Assembly (NCBI GenBank): GCA_023678885.1
Contig: CM042966.1
Span: forward strand, 23,078,028-23,142,027
Origin: Pogostemon cablin
Lineage: Eukaryota; Streptophyta; Magnoliopsida; Lamiales; Lamiaceae
Direction of reading: 5' to 3'
Length of the DNA stretch: 64,000 nucleotides
Position numbers and translations under genes: made by a program. The notes beneath the pieces were generated by a model that was not told where the DNA came from, ran no database searches, and saw only the letters and a program-made list of their open reading frames with translations. This document shows, piece after piece, positions 35,560 to 47,306 of the stretch; the stretch's first letter is position 1; the number at the start of each line of letters is the position of its first letter.

Positions 35560-36726
35560 AATCATTATATATATAAATCTTTTCAACCTAATCAAATTCT
35601 TATTTTCTCCCTATTTTTTCTCTTCTCTTTTATAAATTCTATTTTTCTATTATTTATAATCTACTTTAATTTGTTTTGTCTTTTATACTTGTATTTAATC
35701 TTATATACAGCTTCAATCATTCTCCTAAAGGTATTATTATACTTTTTAATTTTTTTGTTATCTTATTTTTTTTCCTTCGGTTTTTGTGTTTTTTCAATAA
35801 TTCTATAAACCCTATTTTCATAATTTAATTTATTTTATCTTCTTTTATACTTTGATATTATTTTTAGGTTCAATCATTCTCATATTTGATCTTATTTATA
35901 GGTCAAATCATTCTCTTTATGTTTTTTTATTCTAATGCTTCTTATTTTTCTTCTCTTTTACGGATTCTACATTCATATTATTTATAATCTATTCTAATTT
36001 GTTTTGTCTTTTATACTTTTATTTGATCTTATATGCATGTTCAATCATTCTCCTTAAAGGTATCATTATACTTTTTAATTTTTTGTTATCTTATTTTTTT
36101 TCTCATCGATTTTTGTGTTTTTTTAATAATTTTATAAACTTTATTTTTATATTTTAATTTATTTTATCTTCTTTTATACTTTTATTTGATACTATTTTTA
36201 AGTTCAATCATTCTCATATTTGATTTTATTGGTAAGTCCAATCATGTATCATTCTTTTTTTTGTCTATCTTTTTTCTCTACAATTTTTGTGTTTGTTTTA
36301 TAATAATTATATGAACCATATTTTTATATTTTAATATTCTATCTTTTGTTCTTCTTATAATCTTTTTTTTTTGTTTTTTTTCCTCTAATGCTTCTTCTTT
36401 TTTTTCTCTTTTACAGATTCTACTTTCGTATTATTTATAATTTAGGTTCAATCATTCTCCTTAAATTTAAAGGTTCAATCATCTATCTATACATATATAA
36501 AAATAAACCTAAACTTCTACTTTTGTTTTTAATTTTTTTTAATTTTACTCTATTTAGAAATAATTCAATTTTAATATTGACCGTCCAAATAATGCTTTGA
36601 TTTCAATCATAAAATTTAATTATATTAATAATGGATTTTATTATTTAAATTTTACTATTTTATTTTACAATATAAATTTGGTAAATATGAGATATATTTT
36701 TGGCATATTTGACTAATTTTAAATAA

Positions 36727-36791
<65 letters not shown>

Positions 36792-37690
36792 AACTTTAAT
36801 TTTTATTTTTATCTTCAATTTTAATCTTGCCGGTCTATTAATTTTGATCTCAATCATAGATTCTATTTATGTTAATAATAAATTATTTATTTATTTTTTA
36901 ATCAATAATATAAATTTGATAAATATAAAAAATATTATTGACATATATTCTACTAATTGTCAATTAATATGCTAATTTTCTTAATATCAAATCTTTCAAC
37001 GCTATCTTTGGTAATACTAATTTTTCAATCACGATCGTTTATTCTTTCAAATAATTCTATATAAACCTTTTCATTACCTAATCAAATCCTTACTCTTTTT
37101 TTCTTCTTATTTTTTTTCTATTTCACTTTCATACTATTTCTAATCTACTTTAATTTGTTTTATCTTTTATATTTTACTTTGATTTGATCTATTATGCAGG
37201 TTCAGTCATTTTGAGGTATCATTCTTCTTTTTTTTATTTTTTGTTATCTTTATTTTATCTTTTATACTTTTATTTGATTTTATTTTTATGTTCAATCATT
37301 CTCATATTTGATCTTATGTATATTTTACTTTGATTTGATCTAATGTGCATATTCAATCATTTTGAGGTATCATTCTTCTTTTTTTTATTTTTTGTTATCT
37401 TTATTTTATCTTTTATACTTTATTTGATCTTATTTTTATGTTCAATCATTCTCATATTTGATCTTATGTGCATCTTATGTGCAGGTTCAATCATCTCATT
37501 TGAAGTATCATTCTTCTTTTTTAGTTTTTGTTATCTTATTTTCGTTTCTCTAGATTTTTTATTTTCTTTTTAATTCTATAAACCTTATTTATATGCTTTA
37601 ATTTATTTGATCTTTTATACTTTTATTTGATCTTATTTTCAGGTTCAATCATTCTATTTGAGATATCATTCTTCTTTTATTATGGTCGTG
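35560..37690 (+). repeat. Degenerate ~200-350-bp repeat array
   Basis: The ordered words 'ttcaatcattctc', 'aggtatcattattcttttt', 'ttttgttatcttat', 'tttttgtgtttttt', 'tataaacc', 'tttatacttttatttgatctta' recur at least six times, with unit length varying by indels. A (TA)n microsatellite at 36730-36787 interrupts it. The array ends about 400 bp before a Helitron 3' terminus, so it may be internal subterminal repeats of that element. Confidence 0.6.
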
Positions 37691-38068
37691 GGTGGAATGG
37701 GGTGGCGGGGTTTTGGGGGTGGTTAAGGGTTAGAGCTGAGTGATAATATTTTTATTATTTAAATATTAAAATCTAAAATTTTATTTTAAAAAAATTCTTT
37801 TGAGTGTAGGGGTGGGTAGGGGTAGGTTGGGTGGTAGAGTTTCCTCCACGAAAATTGTTTTTAATAAAATTTTAGATTTTAATATTTAATATAATAAAAT
37901 TTTATTATTTTTATTTATCATATATAAAATTTTATTTTAAAAATAATTTTTGATTTATGAATTTAAAATCCTTTCAAGGAATTTAAAATCCACTCAAATC
38001 AATTAGATTTGAAATGACTCAATTCAAACCCAACTTAAAAATATATAACTGTAATAAACTTTAATTCT

Positions 38069-38100
38069 TTCCGTGCAACACACGGATGGATAATATCTAG
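38069..38100 (+). mobile_element. Helitron 3' terminus (second element)
   Basis: CCGTGCAACACACGG forms a short hairpin, followed by 'atggataatatCTAG' ending at 38100 and then T. This is the canonical plant Helitron 3' end. A convincing 5' end was not located; the element may include the repeat array upstream. Confidence 0.7.
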
Positions 38101-38119
38101 TATAATTAATTAAAAAATT

Positions 38120-38770
38120 CAATTGAACGGATGCTATTATTATTTTTAATTATATATCACTTTATATAAAAAATATTAGTATTATTTTTTATACGTCCTA
38201 TAAGTTGTTCATGTATTGCACTATTTGTCACTTTTCTTTTATTTAAGATATCACTTTTTATTGAAAATATTATCACTTTTTATTCTTTTTATCATTTTTT
38301 ATGAAATAATTTAATTGGAAGGTTATCATTCTCATATGTAACTTTTTTTTTAAAATTTATTACTTTTATTAGTCATATAATTCAATTGATAATTATCACT
38401 TTTACTTTTTATGTATAACTTTTCCATATATATGCATAACTCTTTATTAAAAATGTTGTCACTTTTTATGTGTCACATAAATTTTTCATGCATTAAATAA
38501 TTCAATTGATGGTTATCACTTTTCTAAAATTAAATGTCATTTTTTTATTAAAAAATATTATTACATTTTATCTTTCTACAAATTGTTCATGAAACAGTTC
38601 TATTAAATTGTTATCACATTTTTCTTAATTAGGTATCACTTTTTTATTAGAATTGTTATCACTTTTTGTCCTATAAACTGGTAATGCATAAAATAGTTTA
38701 ATGGATGATTATCACTTTTTTTTATCATGTATCATTTTTTTATTAAAAATATTATCACATTTATTTATAA
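38120..38770 (+). repeat. Degenerate ~100-bp tandem array
   Basis: About six units share the order 'atgcataaaataattcaattgatggttatcactttt', a variable AT-rich piece, 'tatcactttttattaaaaatattatcacttttt', then 'cctataaattgttc'. Divergence is high, so the array is old. Confidence 0.6.
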
Positions 38771-38889
38771 AATTAATACATTAATTAATAATCCTTAAAA
38801 AAATAACAAAAATATATATTTAAATTAATAAATAAAATAAATAAGCAAATTACTAATTATTTAAAGAAGAAGTTATAATTAATTATGGA

Positions 38890-39285
38890 AAAATTACTCA
38901 ATAGGTACACACTTCGTACCCATAATTACTGTGAGATATATTGATTTAAAAAAATTGCTCTCACATACAAAATATTAAAGTAAAATAGCAAATATAACCC
39001 TAAACTCATACACTTTTAAACCACAAACCCTAAACCCCCACCCACTACCGGACCGCCGCCGCCACCGACGACCCACCACACATTTTTGCTGCACAAACTT
39101 TTTTTACTCCACATAACTTTTGCTGCACATGAACTTTTACTACACACAAACATTTATATGCAGCACATTGTAAGGGTAATATTTGAATATCTCTATATAT
39201 TTATATAGTTAGTAGTAATATTTTTATGTGTTTGTATCACATAGTAATTATGGAGATTCCAATATACCTAGTAGTAACTATCCCT
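38890..39285. mobile_element. Candidate MITE with ~40-bp inverted ends
   Basis: 'aggtacacacttcgtacccataattactgtgag' at the left resembles the reverse complement of the right end ('aattatggagattccaatatacct'). The interior has a C-rich block (39020-39070) and the GCTGCACATAAC words also seen at 20135-20340. Confidence 0.4.
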
Positions 39286-39474
39286 TAATTAATTAAAAGA
39301 GTTAGCGCTAAATAGACAATATGAGAGTAAGGCCGCGTGTATTGTGAATAAGCGCTAATATGATCAGCGTAAGTCGTGTTGTAATTTATTAAATTAAATG
39401 GGTTTGGTTATATCCGTCTCACGAAATAAGATCCGTGAGACGGTATCGCAGAGAGTTGACAATGAATTCTAAAG

Positions 39475-39873
39475 GAGAAAACATCAATTTTGGTCATATA
39501 TATTTTACCAAATCCAATTTTAGTCCTGTAACTTTTAGTATTTTCAATTTTCGTCCTTTTATTTTCAATTTTGGTCCTATAACTTTTATATTTTCAATTT
39601 TAGTCCTATAAGTTACAAATTTAGTCCTATATCTTTTTGAATTATCAAAATTAGTCCGGTATCTTTTAAAATATAATATAATTTATAATAGGACTAATTT
39701 TGATAGTTAAAAAAGATATAAGACTATTTTTTAGACTAATATGACTAAAATTGAAATTTTAAAAGATACAGGACCAAAATTGAATCTAAAAGGACTAAAA
39801 TTGAAAATATTACAAATTACAAGATTAAAATTAGATTTAGTAAAAGATATAAGACCAAAATTGATATTTACTC
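39475..39873. mobile_element. Foldback element with 10-bp target duplication
   Basis: Nearly the whole 399 bp is an inverted repeat built on 'caattttagtcctataactttt' and its complement. Ends are GAG...CTC, with 'atcaattttggtc' near the outside of both arms. The word aattctaaag flanks it exactly on both sides (39465-39474 and 39874-39883). This fits a Mutator-type or foldback element with no coding capacity. Confidence 0.82.
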
Positions 39874-39927
39874 AATTCTAAAGCTTATAAGTTTGGCCTA
39901 GATTTTAATTTTATGTCCGTAATAGAA

Positions 39928-40005
39928 GATTGCGTAAAATATGGAAACAAGATAATTACAAGAAATCAAAAGATATGCTAAATATCAACACTATATTTAT
40001 TAACA
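39928..40005 (-). mobile_element. Copia B 3' LTR, truncated
   Basis: Read on the minus strand it starts TGTTAATAAATATAGTG directly after the polypurine tract (40006-40018, 'tgcttgtgggg'). It matches the 5' LTR through 'ttttacgcaatctt' and then stops, about 78 of 144 bp. Confidence 0.75.
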
Positions 40006-40019
40006 CCCCACAAGCAAAC

Positions 40020-41570
40020 CGTGGGATTAAAGAGCATGCGAAGCTTAGATCAAAAGAATTCGAACTATGGGTGAGCCAAACTCTTTGTGAAGATATCGGC
40101 AAGTTGAAGATCTGATGGGACAAACTTAGTTTGTAGGCGACCACTCTCAACTAAGTCCCAAATGAAATGGCTGTTAATGTCAATATGTTTTGCTCATTTG
40201 TGAGACATTGAATTTTGTGACAGGAATATAGCACACTTGTTATCACTCAACAGAATTGGCTGCGATGACAGAAGAGAGTAAAGATCACAAAGAATATGTG
40301 AAACCCACTAACTCTGCAACAGTGCTAGCCATAGCACGATACTCAAACTCGCAGCTCGAGCGAGAAGCTGTAGGTTGTTTCTTGGCACTCCAATAGATGA
40401 GATTTGGACCTAGGAAGACGGAAAAACCATAAGTAGAACGCCGAGTATCAATACACCTCGCCCAATCAGCATCCGAATAGCCAAGTAGCGTATAATCACC
40501 AAGCGAGACAGTTAATCCATGTGATATGGTTCCCTTGACATAGAGAAGAATTTGCTTGACAGCCTGATAGTACTCCACTGTAGGATTCTGCTGGAATTGA
40601 CTCACTGTATTAACTGAGTAGGCGATGCCTGTCCGAGTGATCGTTAAGTACTGTAGCGCCCCAACAAGAGACCTATAAAGAGTAAGATTGGGAAAAGAGT
40701 CACCCGAAGCAGTGAATGAAGCACCAGGGGCTAGAGGAGTAGCCACGGGCTTCGAATCAAGTAACTCCACTTGAACAAATATGTCGCGGGCATACTTGGA
40801 TTGGCTAAGGGAGAGACCAGACAAAGGGTAAGTCACTTCGAGGCCTAAAAAATAGCCCAACTTACCGAGATCCTTCATGGCGAACTCATTTTGAATGCGA
40901 AAAATGAGTCGGCGAAGCGCAACTCCATTATTCCCTGTAACTATGATGTCATCCACATATACAAGTAGATAGATTCGAGTAGAACTATCTTTGAAAACAA
41001 ACAAGGAAGTATCGGTATTTCTACAGCTGAAGCCCAGATGGAGAAGAAAAGCGAGAAAGCGCTGGTGCCAGGCCAACAGATCCTGACGAAGACCATATAG
41101 AGCCTTTTTAAGGCGATATACATAATCCGAATTAGCAGGATCAACATAACACGGAGGTTGCCCTATATAAACAGGCTGAGACAACTGACCGTTTAAGAAT
41201 GAATTCTTGACGTTAAGCTGATGCAAATGCCAGAAGTGCGTGACAGCAAGGGAGAGAACGATTAGAACTATGGAGGCTTTGATAACTGGACTGAAGGTGT
41301 GAGCGAAGTCGAACCTAGGAAGTTAGCTAAAATCATGTGCGACCAAGGGGGCTTTGATCGATCAATGGTGCCATCAGCAAGAAACTTGATGCGATATACC
41401 CATTTGGAGCCAACAATATTAGTGTCAGAGGGCTGAGGAACGAGATCCTAAGTAGCATTGGAACGAAGAGCCTCCATCTCCTCATTCATAGCAGAGACCC
41501 AATGAGGAGATCTTAATATAGATTTTATACCCTTAGGTTCAGAAATAGGTGTGAGTGCTAAATATAATGA
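40020..41570 (-). pseudogene. Copia B reverse transcriptase and RNase H
   Basis: The minus frame 41226-40285 starts in reverse transcriptase motif A and carries KALYGLRQ, the catalytic YVDD, then RNase H with DADW and SSCEFEYRAMA. Upstream (41570-41227) the N-terminal part is recognisable (NEEMEAL, SKWVYRIK) but broken by stops and frame changes. Downstream, to about 40020, the tail (LADIFTKSLAHP) is in another frame. Motif A reads QLNVKNSFL where the family has a catalytic Asp (QLDVKNAFL), so polymerase activity would be lost even without the frame breaks. These enzymes copy the element RNA into DNA in cytoplasmic particles. Confidence 0.88.
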
Positions 41571-41576
41571 GTTGGA

Positions 41577-42180
41577 CTACATCGAGGCAAAGTCAACTCC
41601 ATAACGCACTTTAAATATGCCGGAATGGGCTTTTGTGCGCATAGGGTGAGTGCGCTGAGCCAAAGACTGAACTAGTGGCGGTGGCAAATCTGGTGACCTT
41701 GCTGGAGAAGGAACATGAGGAGGACTCGACGGAGGTGAGTCAGGACGGGCTGCAACCAGCGGGTCTGGTGTTTTCTCAATGCAGATACAGCATGGCAATG
41801 TAGAAGTAGAGATTGAAACTTGTGGAGTAGGAGATCAAAAGGTATCTGAGTTGGGAAGAGATATAATTAAATCCCGAAATTCTGAAACATCCAATTCAGA
41901 TAGAGGGTGCGTAGAAGAATTCCGAGCATACAAAAAACTATATTCATAAAAAATAGCGTGACGGCTAATATATACCTGAGAAGTAGTAGTATCAAGGCAC
42001 ATGTATCCTTTGTGGTGCGAGCTGTAACCAAGAAAAACACAAGCAATACTCCTTGGTGCAAACTTGTTAGGAACATAATCCCGGAGACATAGATATACAT
42101 AACAACCAAAGACATGAAAAACATCATAAGCTGGAACTCGTCCATACACAAGTTCAAAAGGTGATTTTTGACTTAATAAC
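41577..42180 (-). pseudogene. Copia B integrase C-terminus and proline-rich linker
   Basis: Minus frame 42149-41835 reads YGRVPAYDVFHVFGC and later FLGYSSHHKGY, the conserved integrase C-terminal (GKGF-like) part of copia polyproteins. It is followed at 41798-41577 by a Pro/Ser-rich linker (PSSPPHVPSPARSPDLPPP) that normally leads to reverse transcriptase. The same integrase part is duplicated on the plus strand at 51140-51490. Element A is inserted at the upstream edge, after 'gacttaataac' (42180). Confidence 0.8.
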
Positions 42181-43392
42181 TATTGGCGTTCGATCGTTTA
42201 GCTCAGCGTGAACCGTTAGGATTCCGTGCAAACTAAACCAGTTGAAGCAATTAATTATTAAGTTTGCTTTAACTTTCACCAGGGTTGATGTAGAGGATGA
42301 ATAGTTGCAGAGAACAACCTCTTGATCTTCTGCTGTATTCCCTAAGTCCAATCCTGATGTTGTGTGGTCAACAATCTTCAGGATCAACTCAATCTGCTTC
42401 TCACCCTTCTCACGTAAAAAACGGCGCTTAAAATTAAGGGTTTCAGGAAGCTGGGAAGACTTATACACAGGCTACAGCAGGGATCAGGAGGAGAAATTGG
42501 AGTTGGGCCTCGATTGGGCTTAAGTATCCAAGCTTAGCCCAAAGTTTATACTTAAGTCCAATAATAATAATATAGTCCACTAAAATATTATTACTGCACT
42601 GTCGCTCCAATCCATAATTACGTTATGGGCTCCTTCTTATTATGAGCACAAAAATCTCCCCATGTTTAAGATATACAATGCCCATTAATTAATTAAGTTA
42701 CTGACAACTCAAATTAATTAATATCTCTTACAAGAGTAGTATCACTCAATCTTATTATCATGTCGGAATTAATCCACTTGCAAGATTTACATGATAAATC
42801 TTATGAGCTCCTCAAGGGGACATCATCAACCTATGTCGGAAATGGATTCTTTCTACAATCAACAGCACACCATAGAGACAGTACTACTTCCCAACTCACT
42901 GAGTTTGTTGATTTAATACATGTAAATCTCACTCATTGATGAATCAAAGAAATATATACTGTCTTACGTGTCAAGGTTATTGTATAGGGATTAAGAGAAC
43001 GAACATCCATAACAACTGAGATTAAGTTCTCCTATATAGACAGTACAAGTCGAACGATCTCAAGCGGTCCCGCTCAATAAACACTAAGTGCACTAATGCG
43101 ATTCTATAACCAAGACAAGCTAATACCAAATCACACTACAACCATCCCGATAGATAGTCCTCGTCTATCTCAGTTGTGAGCATCTGTTTATACTTTACAA
43201 GGAAACTGATAATATGATCTTTTGCGTGTTGTTGCACAACATATTATCTACCGTATAAAGTAAATGGACTTTTGCACAAACATATAAATAAATTATAATA
43301 TACAAAACGTTTGATCATATGATTCTCATTTCAAATAAATTGTTAAAACATTGTTCCATACAAAAGCCAGACTTTTAGTATACAATCTAACA
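42181..43392 (-). mobile_element. Copia A 3' LTR
   Basis: On the minus strand it runs from TGTTAGATTGTATACTAAAAG (43392) to ...GATCGAACGCCAATA (42181), about 1.21 kb. The polypurine tract aagtgggagat stands immediately upstream at 43403-43393. It matches the split 5' LTR and the solo LTR at 2333. Confidence 0.85.
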
Positions 43393-43476
43393 ATCTCCCA
43401 CTTATACTAAAAGACTACGCTACCATATCGCTGACACGCATCTAATCCCCATTCCTTCTACATGCACATCGAAGGC

Positions 43477-45045
43477 TTACGTTGGAAGGCTCTTAGTAAA
43501 AGGATTAGCCAGGTTATCCTCCGATGCAATCTTAGCGACAACGACCTCCCCTCTTTTAACGATGTCTCGTATCAGGTGGTACTTGCGCTCAATGTGTTTA
43601 CTCGTCTTATGGGCTCGTGGTTCCTTTGAGTTTGCTACTGCACCGCTGTTATCACAATAAATTGTGATCGCTTTGGGCAAACTAGGAATCACATCTAAGT
43701 CCATTAAGAAGTTCCTAAGCCATACTGCTTCTTTAGTTGCCTCAAAGGTTGCTACATATTCAGCTTCCATGGTGGAGTCAGCAATGCATTTCTGCTTTAC
43801 ACTCCTCCATATTATGGCTCCTCCTCCAAGAGTAAACACATAACCCAAAGGTAATAAAGTATCTACCCGGTAAATCAGCACATAATCCTTAGTCCTTCGT
43901 AGGTACTTCAAAATATGCTTTACCGCAGTCCAATGCCCTTGTCCTAGATTACTTTGATACCTACTGACCATGCCCATGACATAACAGATATCCAGTCTTG
44001 TACATAGCATAGCATACATGAGGCTTACTACTGCCGAAGCATAAAGAACCAGCTTCATCTCCTCTATTTCTTGTTGTGTCTTAGGACACATACCCTTAGA
44101 TAGAGGTATTCCATGTCTGAAAGGCAAAAAACCTTTCTTAGAATCTTGCATGCTAAAACAAGCCAGGATTGTATTAATGTATGAAGTTTGGGATAAACAC
44201 AACATTCTTTTCTTGCGATCCCTTATTAGTTTAATCCCAAGAATGTGTCCGGCTTCTCCTAAGTCCTTCATCTCAAATTGCTTGGAAAGCTATACCCTTA
44301 CGCCTGACAATACCTTTACATTGTTTCCAATGAGAAGAATATCATCCACGTAGAGTACAAGAAATACCACTATGTTTCCGTCACACTTATTGTACACATA
44401 TGATTCATCCGGACATTGATTAAATCTATATGGCTGGATTACTTCATCAAAATGGATGTTCCATGATCTTGAAGCTTGTTTCAATCCATAAATGGATATT
44501 TTAGGCTTACACACAAGATATTCTTCGCCCTTTGCAATGAACCCCTCCGGTTGCTTCATATATATGTTTTCTTCAAGACTTCCATTTAGGAAAGCTATCT
44601 TGACATCCATTTGCCATACCTCATAGTCCATATGAGCAGCAATAGACAAAAGAATCAGGATTGACTTAAGCATGGCCACAGGCGAGAAGGTTTCCTCATA
44701 ATCGATTCCTTCTTTCTGAGTATATCCTTTAGCAACAAGCCTTGCTTTAAAGGTTTCCACCTTACCGTCAGATCCTCTTTTTATTTTATAGATCCACTTG
44801 CATCCAATAGCTTTTACACCATCTGGTGGTTCTACAAGCTCCCAGACTTGATTAGAATACATGGATTCTATTTCAGATTTCATTGCGTTTTGCCATAATT
44901 GAGCATCTTTATCATGTAGTGCCTCGTTGTAATTCCATGTGTCAATTTTATGTTCACCAGGGACCAAGTCGGATGACTCTCCCAATCCCATGAATCTATC
45001 CGGTTGTCTCACAACCCTCCCACTACGACGAGGCTCTGTGGGCAA
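43477..45045 (-). pseudogene. Copia A reverse transcriptase and RNase H
   Basis: Minus-strand frame with EPRRSGRVVRQPDRF at its start, SKWIYKIKRG-type and ARLVAKGYTQKEGIDYEETF motifs, motif A QMDVKIAFLNG with the catalytic Asp, ISIYGLKQASRSW, and motif C YVDDILLIG. One stop splits it at 44290. RNase H follows (EAEYVAT, YCDNSGAV, HIERKYHLIRD) up to a stop at 43477. The RNase H part reads LLPLGYVFTLGGG where related elements have a block of about 20 residues with the catalytic DSDF, so this block is deleted in frame. It cannot give an active RNase H. Confidence 0.9.
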
Positions 45046-46401
45046 TTATGTATTAGGTGTGACACGCGGTGCAGTGTCCTGTGGTATATCCTTTTGTACA
45101 GTTGGTATTGTGTTTGGTGTTTCCTCTCTTACTTCATCTAGAACAATTTTACTCATGGATTTGTGGTTCATTACATAATCCTCTTCCAAAAATCTGACGT
45201 TCATGCTAACGATCATCTTTTGGTCCTTAGGACTATAAAATTAACCACCCTTCGTTCCTCTAGGATAGCCTATAAACAGATAAACATCAGTACGTGAATC
45301 TAACTTATCAGCATCTGCCTTCAACACATGTACCGGAGCACCCCAAATCCGAACATGTTTCAAACTATGCTTTCGTCCGGTCCACAGTTCTGTGGGTGTG
45401 GAGGCTACCAATTTAGAAGGTACTAAGTTTAAAATGTAAGTCGCTATTTCTAAAGCATGTCCCTAGAATGAATTTAGTAATTCTGAATAACTCATCATTG
45501 ATCTTACCATTTCCATAAGAGTCCTATTCCTTCTCTCCGCTACACTATTCTGCTGGGGTGTGCCCGGTGCAGACAATTGGGATTTAATCCCTTGATCCGA
45601 TAAATAATTCCTAAACTCTCCCAAGAGGTATTTGCCACCACGTTCAGATCGTAGTGTCTTGATATATTTTCCAAGTTGCTTTTCCACATCAGCCTTGTAC
45701 TCTTTAAATTTATCAAAGCACTCAGACTTGCTGCGCATCAAATAAATATATCCGTATCTAGAATAATCGTCAATGAAAGTGACGAAATATTCATAACCCC
45801 CTCTTGCCTAGACAGACATCGGACCACATAAATCAGAATGAACCAATTCAAACAGGTTCTTGGCTCTATACCCCTTTGCCTTAAAAGGCCTTTTGGTCAT
45901 TTTTCCTTCCAAGCAGGATTCGCAAGTTGGATAATTTTCCACTACTAATGAACTCAGAGGTCCATTAGCTATCAACCTTTGAATCCTACTCAAGTTAATG
46001 TGACCCAGTCTTAGATGCTAAAGATATGTTTGGTTCATTTTCGAAGGTTCTTTTCTCTTATTAGTAGATGTATCATTCAATTCAATTTGTTGCACTGTGG
46101 GAGTATTTGGATTAAGAGTATACAAATTATCTATCAATGCACCATCACATATAATAATTCTATCTTTTCTTATAACAACCTTATCATTAAAAGAAATAGA
46201 ATATCCATCCATAAACAATTTAGAAACCAAAATTAAATTCTTTCTAAAATGAGGTACATAAAGACAATTCCTCAAAACAAGAGTTTTATTCTTATTAAAA
46301 GATAAATAGACGTATCTCACTGCAACAGCTGCTACTCTTGTAGCATTTCCCATGAGTATGGTAATCTCCCTATCACTAAGCTGTCGGGTTTGATGGAACC
46401 C
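45046..46401 (-). pseudogene. Copia A protease and integrase
   Basis: The protease region spans the stop at 46402: just upstream comes CVDTRATDHVC, where copia proteases have D-S/T-G-A, so the active-site Gly is replaced. Integrase has the HLRLGHINLSRI...C..C zinc-binding part, HSDLCGPM with the first Asp, TLRSERGGKYL where the second Asp (LRSDRGGEYL) has become Glu, and QQNSVAERRNRTL with the Glu. Stops at 46018, 45808, 45463, about 45241 and about 45046 interrupt a single reading frame. Confidence 0.85.
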
Positions 46402-47306
46402 CTACAAAGAATTGCAGACATGGTCAGTGGCTCTCGTATCTACACACCAAGTGTCAGCAAATACAGCTGCTAAACACGATTCAACAACTACTATGAAAGA
46501 CTTACAGTTCCTGTTCCCCTTCAGAAGAGGGCAGTCAGCCTTATAGTGTCCCGGCTGCTTGCATTTGAAGCACTTGCCTTTAGGTTTCTTGACCGCACCA
46601 GCCTTTGCTTTTACTTGGTTCGCTTGTGCTGAATTTCCTTGCTTCTTCTTATTCCTACCACCTTTCGGCCTAGGATGTGGAGCATTTTCAGCAACATGAA
46701 CCTGAGGAGCTCTACGAAACAGTTCTTCCGCTGCCACAAGTTTTGTCAGAAGTTCCACCAACGTGTACAAATGTTTATTCATACCATAGTTCAGGTGAAA
46801 CTGCTCAAAACTCCTAGGCAAGCTTTGGAGTATGATATCGACTTGGGTTTTCCCATCAATTTCAGCTCCAAGAACTTCCAACTCATTGAGTTGGCCTATC
46901 ATCCTGAGGACATGCTCCCTTACGGAAGTTCCCTCAGCCATTTTGGTGTTCATTAGAACAAACATGCCCTTCGACCTAGCAGGACGACTCTGATGCCCGA
47001 AGAGTTCCCTAAGATTATGCATCATATCATAGGCTATGGTCATAGCTTGATGCTAAGTCTGAAGCACATTTGACATAGAAGCCAAAATATAACACTTAGC
47101 CATCCTATCAGATTTGACCCTCCTATTATAAGCAACTCTTTGCTCTTCAGTAGAGGCATCAGTAGGTGCCGGAGGACATTCCTCAGTGAGAACAAAGATA
47201 TAATCTCAGCAGTTAAAACAATATCCATGTTCCGCTTCCAATCAACATAATTAGTGCCAGTAAGTTTGTGCCCTTTAAGTACAACAGAAAGTGAGTTGAG
47301 TGCCAT
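46402..47306 (-). pseudogene. Copia A gag
   Basis: The N-terminus reads MALNSLSVVLKGHKLTGTNY followed by VDWKRNMDIVL, the start of copia gag. After a frame change near 47110 it continues with the UBN2-type nucleocapsid region (MTIAYDMMHNLRELFG, EHVLRMIGQLNEL) and ends in a zinc knuckle, CFKCKQPGHYKADC, flanked by Lys-rich sequence. Gag would build the virus-like particle. The start at 47306 is chosen because it begins the conserved gag motif. Confidence 0.85.

Noticed and set aside
36660..36857. Minus-strand frame with a long Tyr-Ile alternation
   Set aside because: It is the translation of a (TA)n microsatellite.
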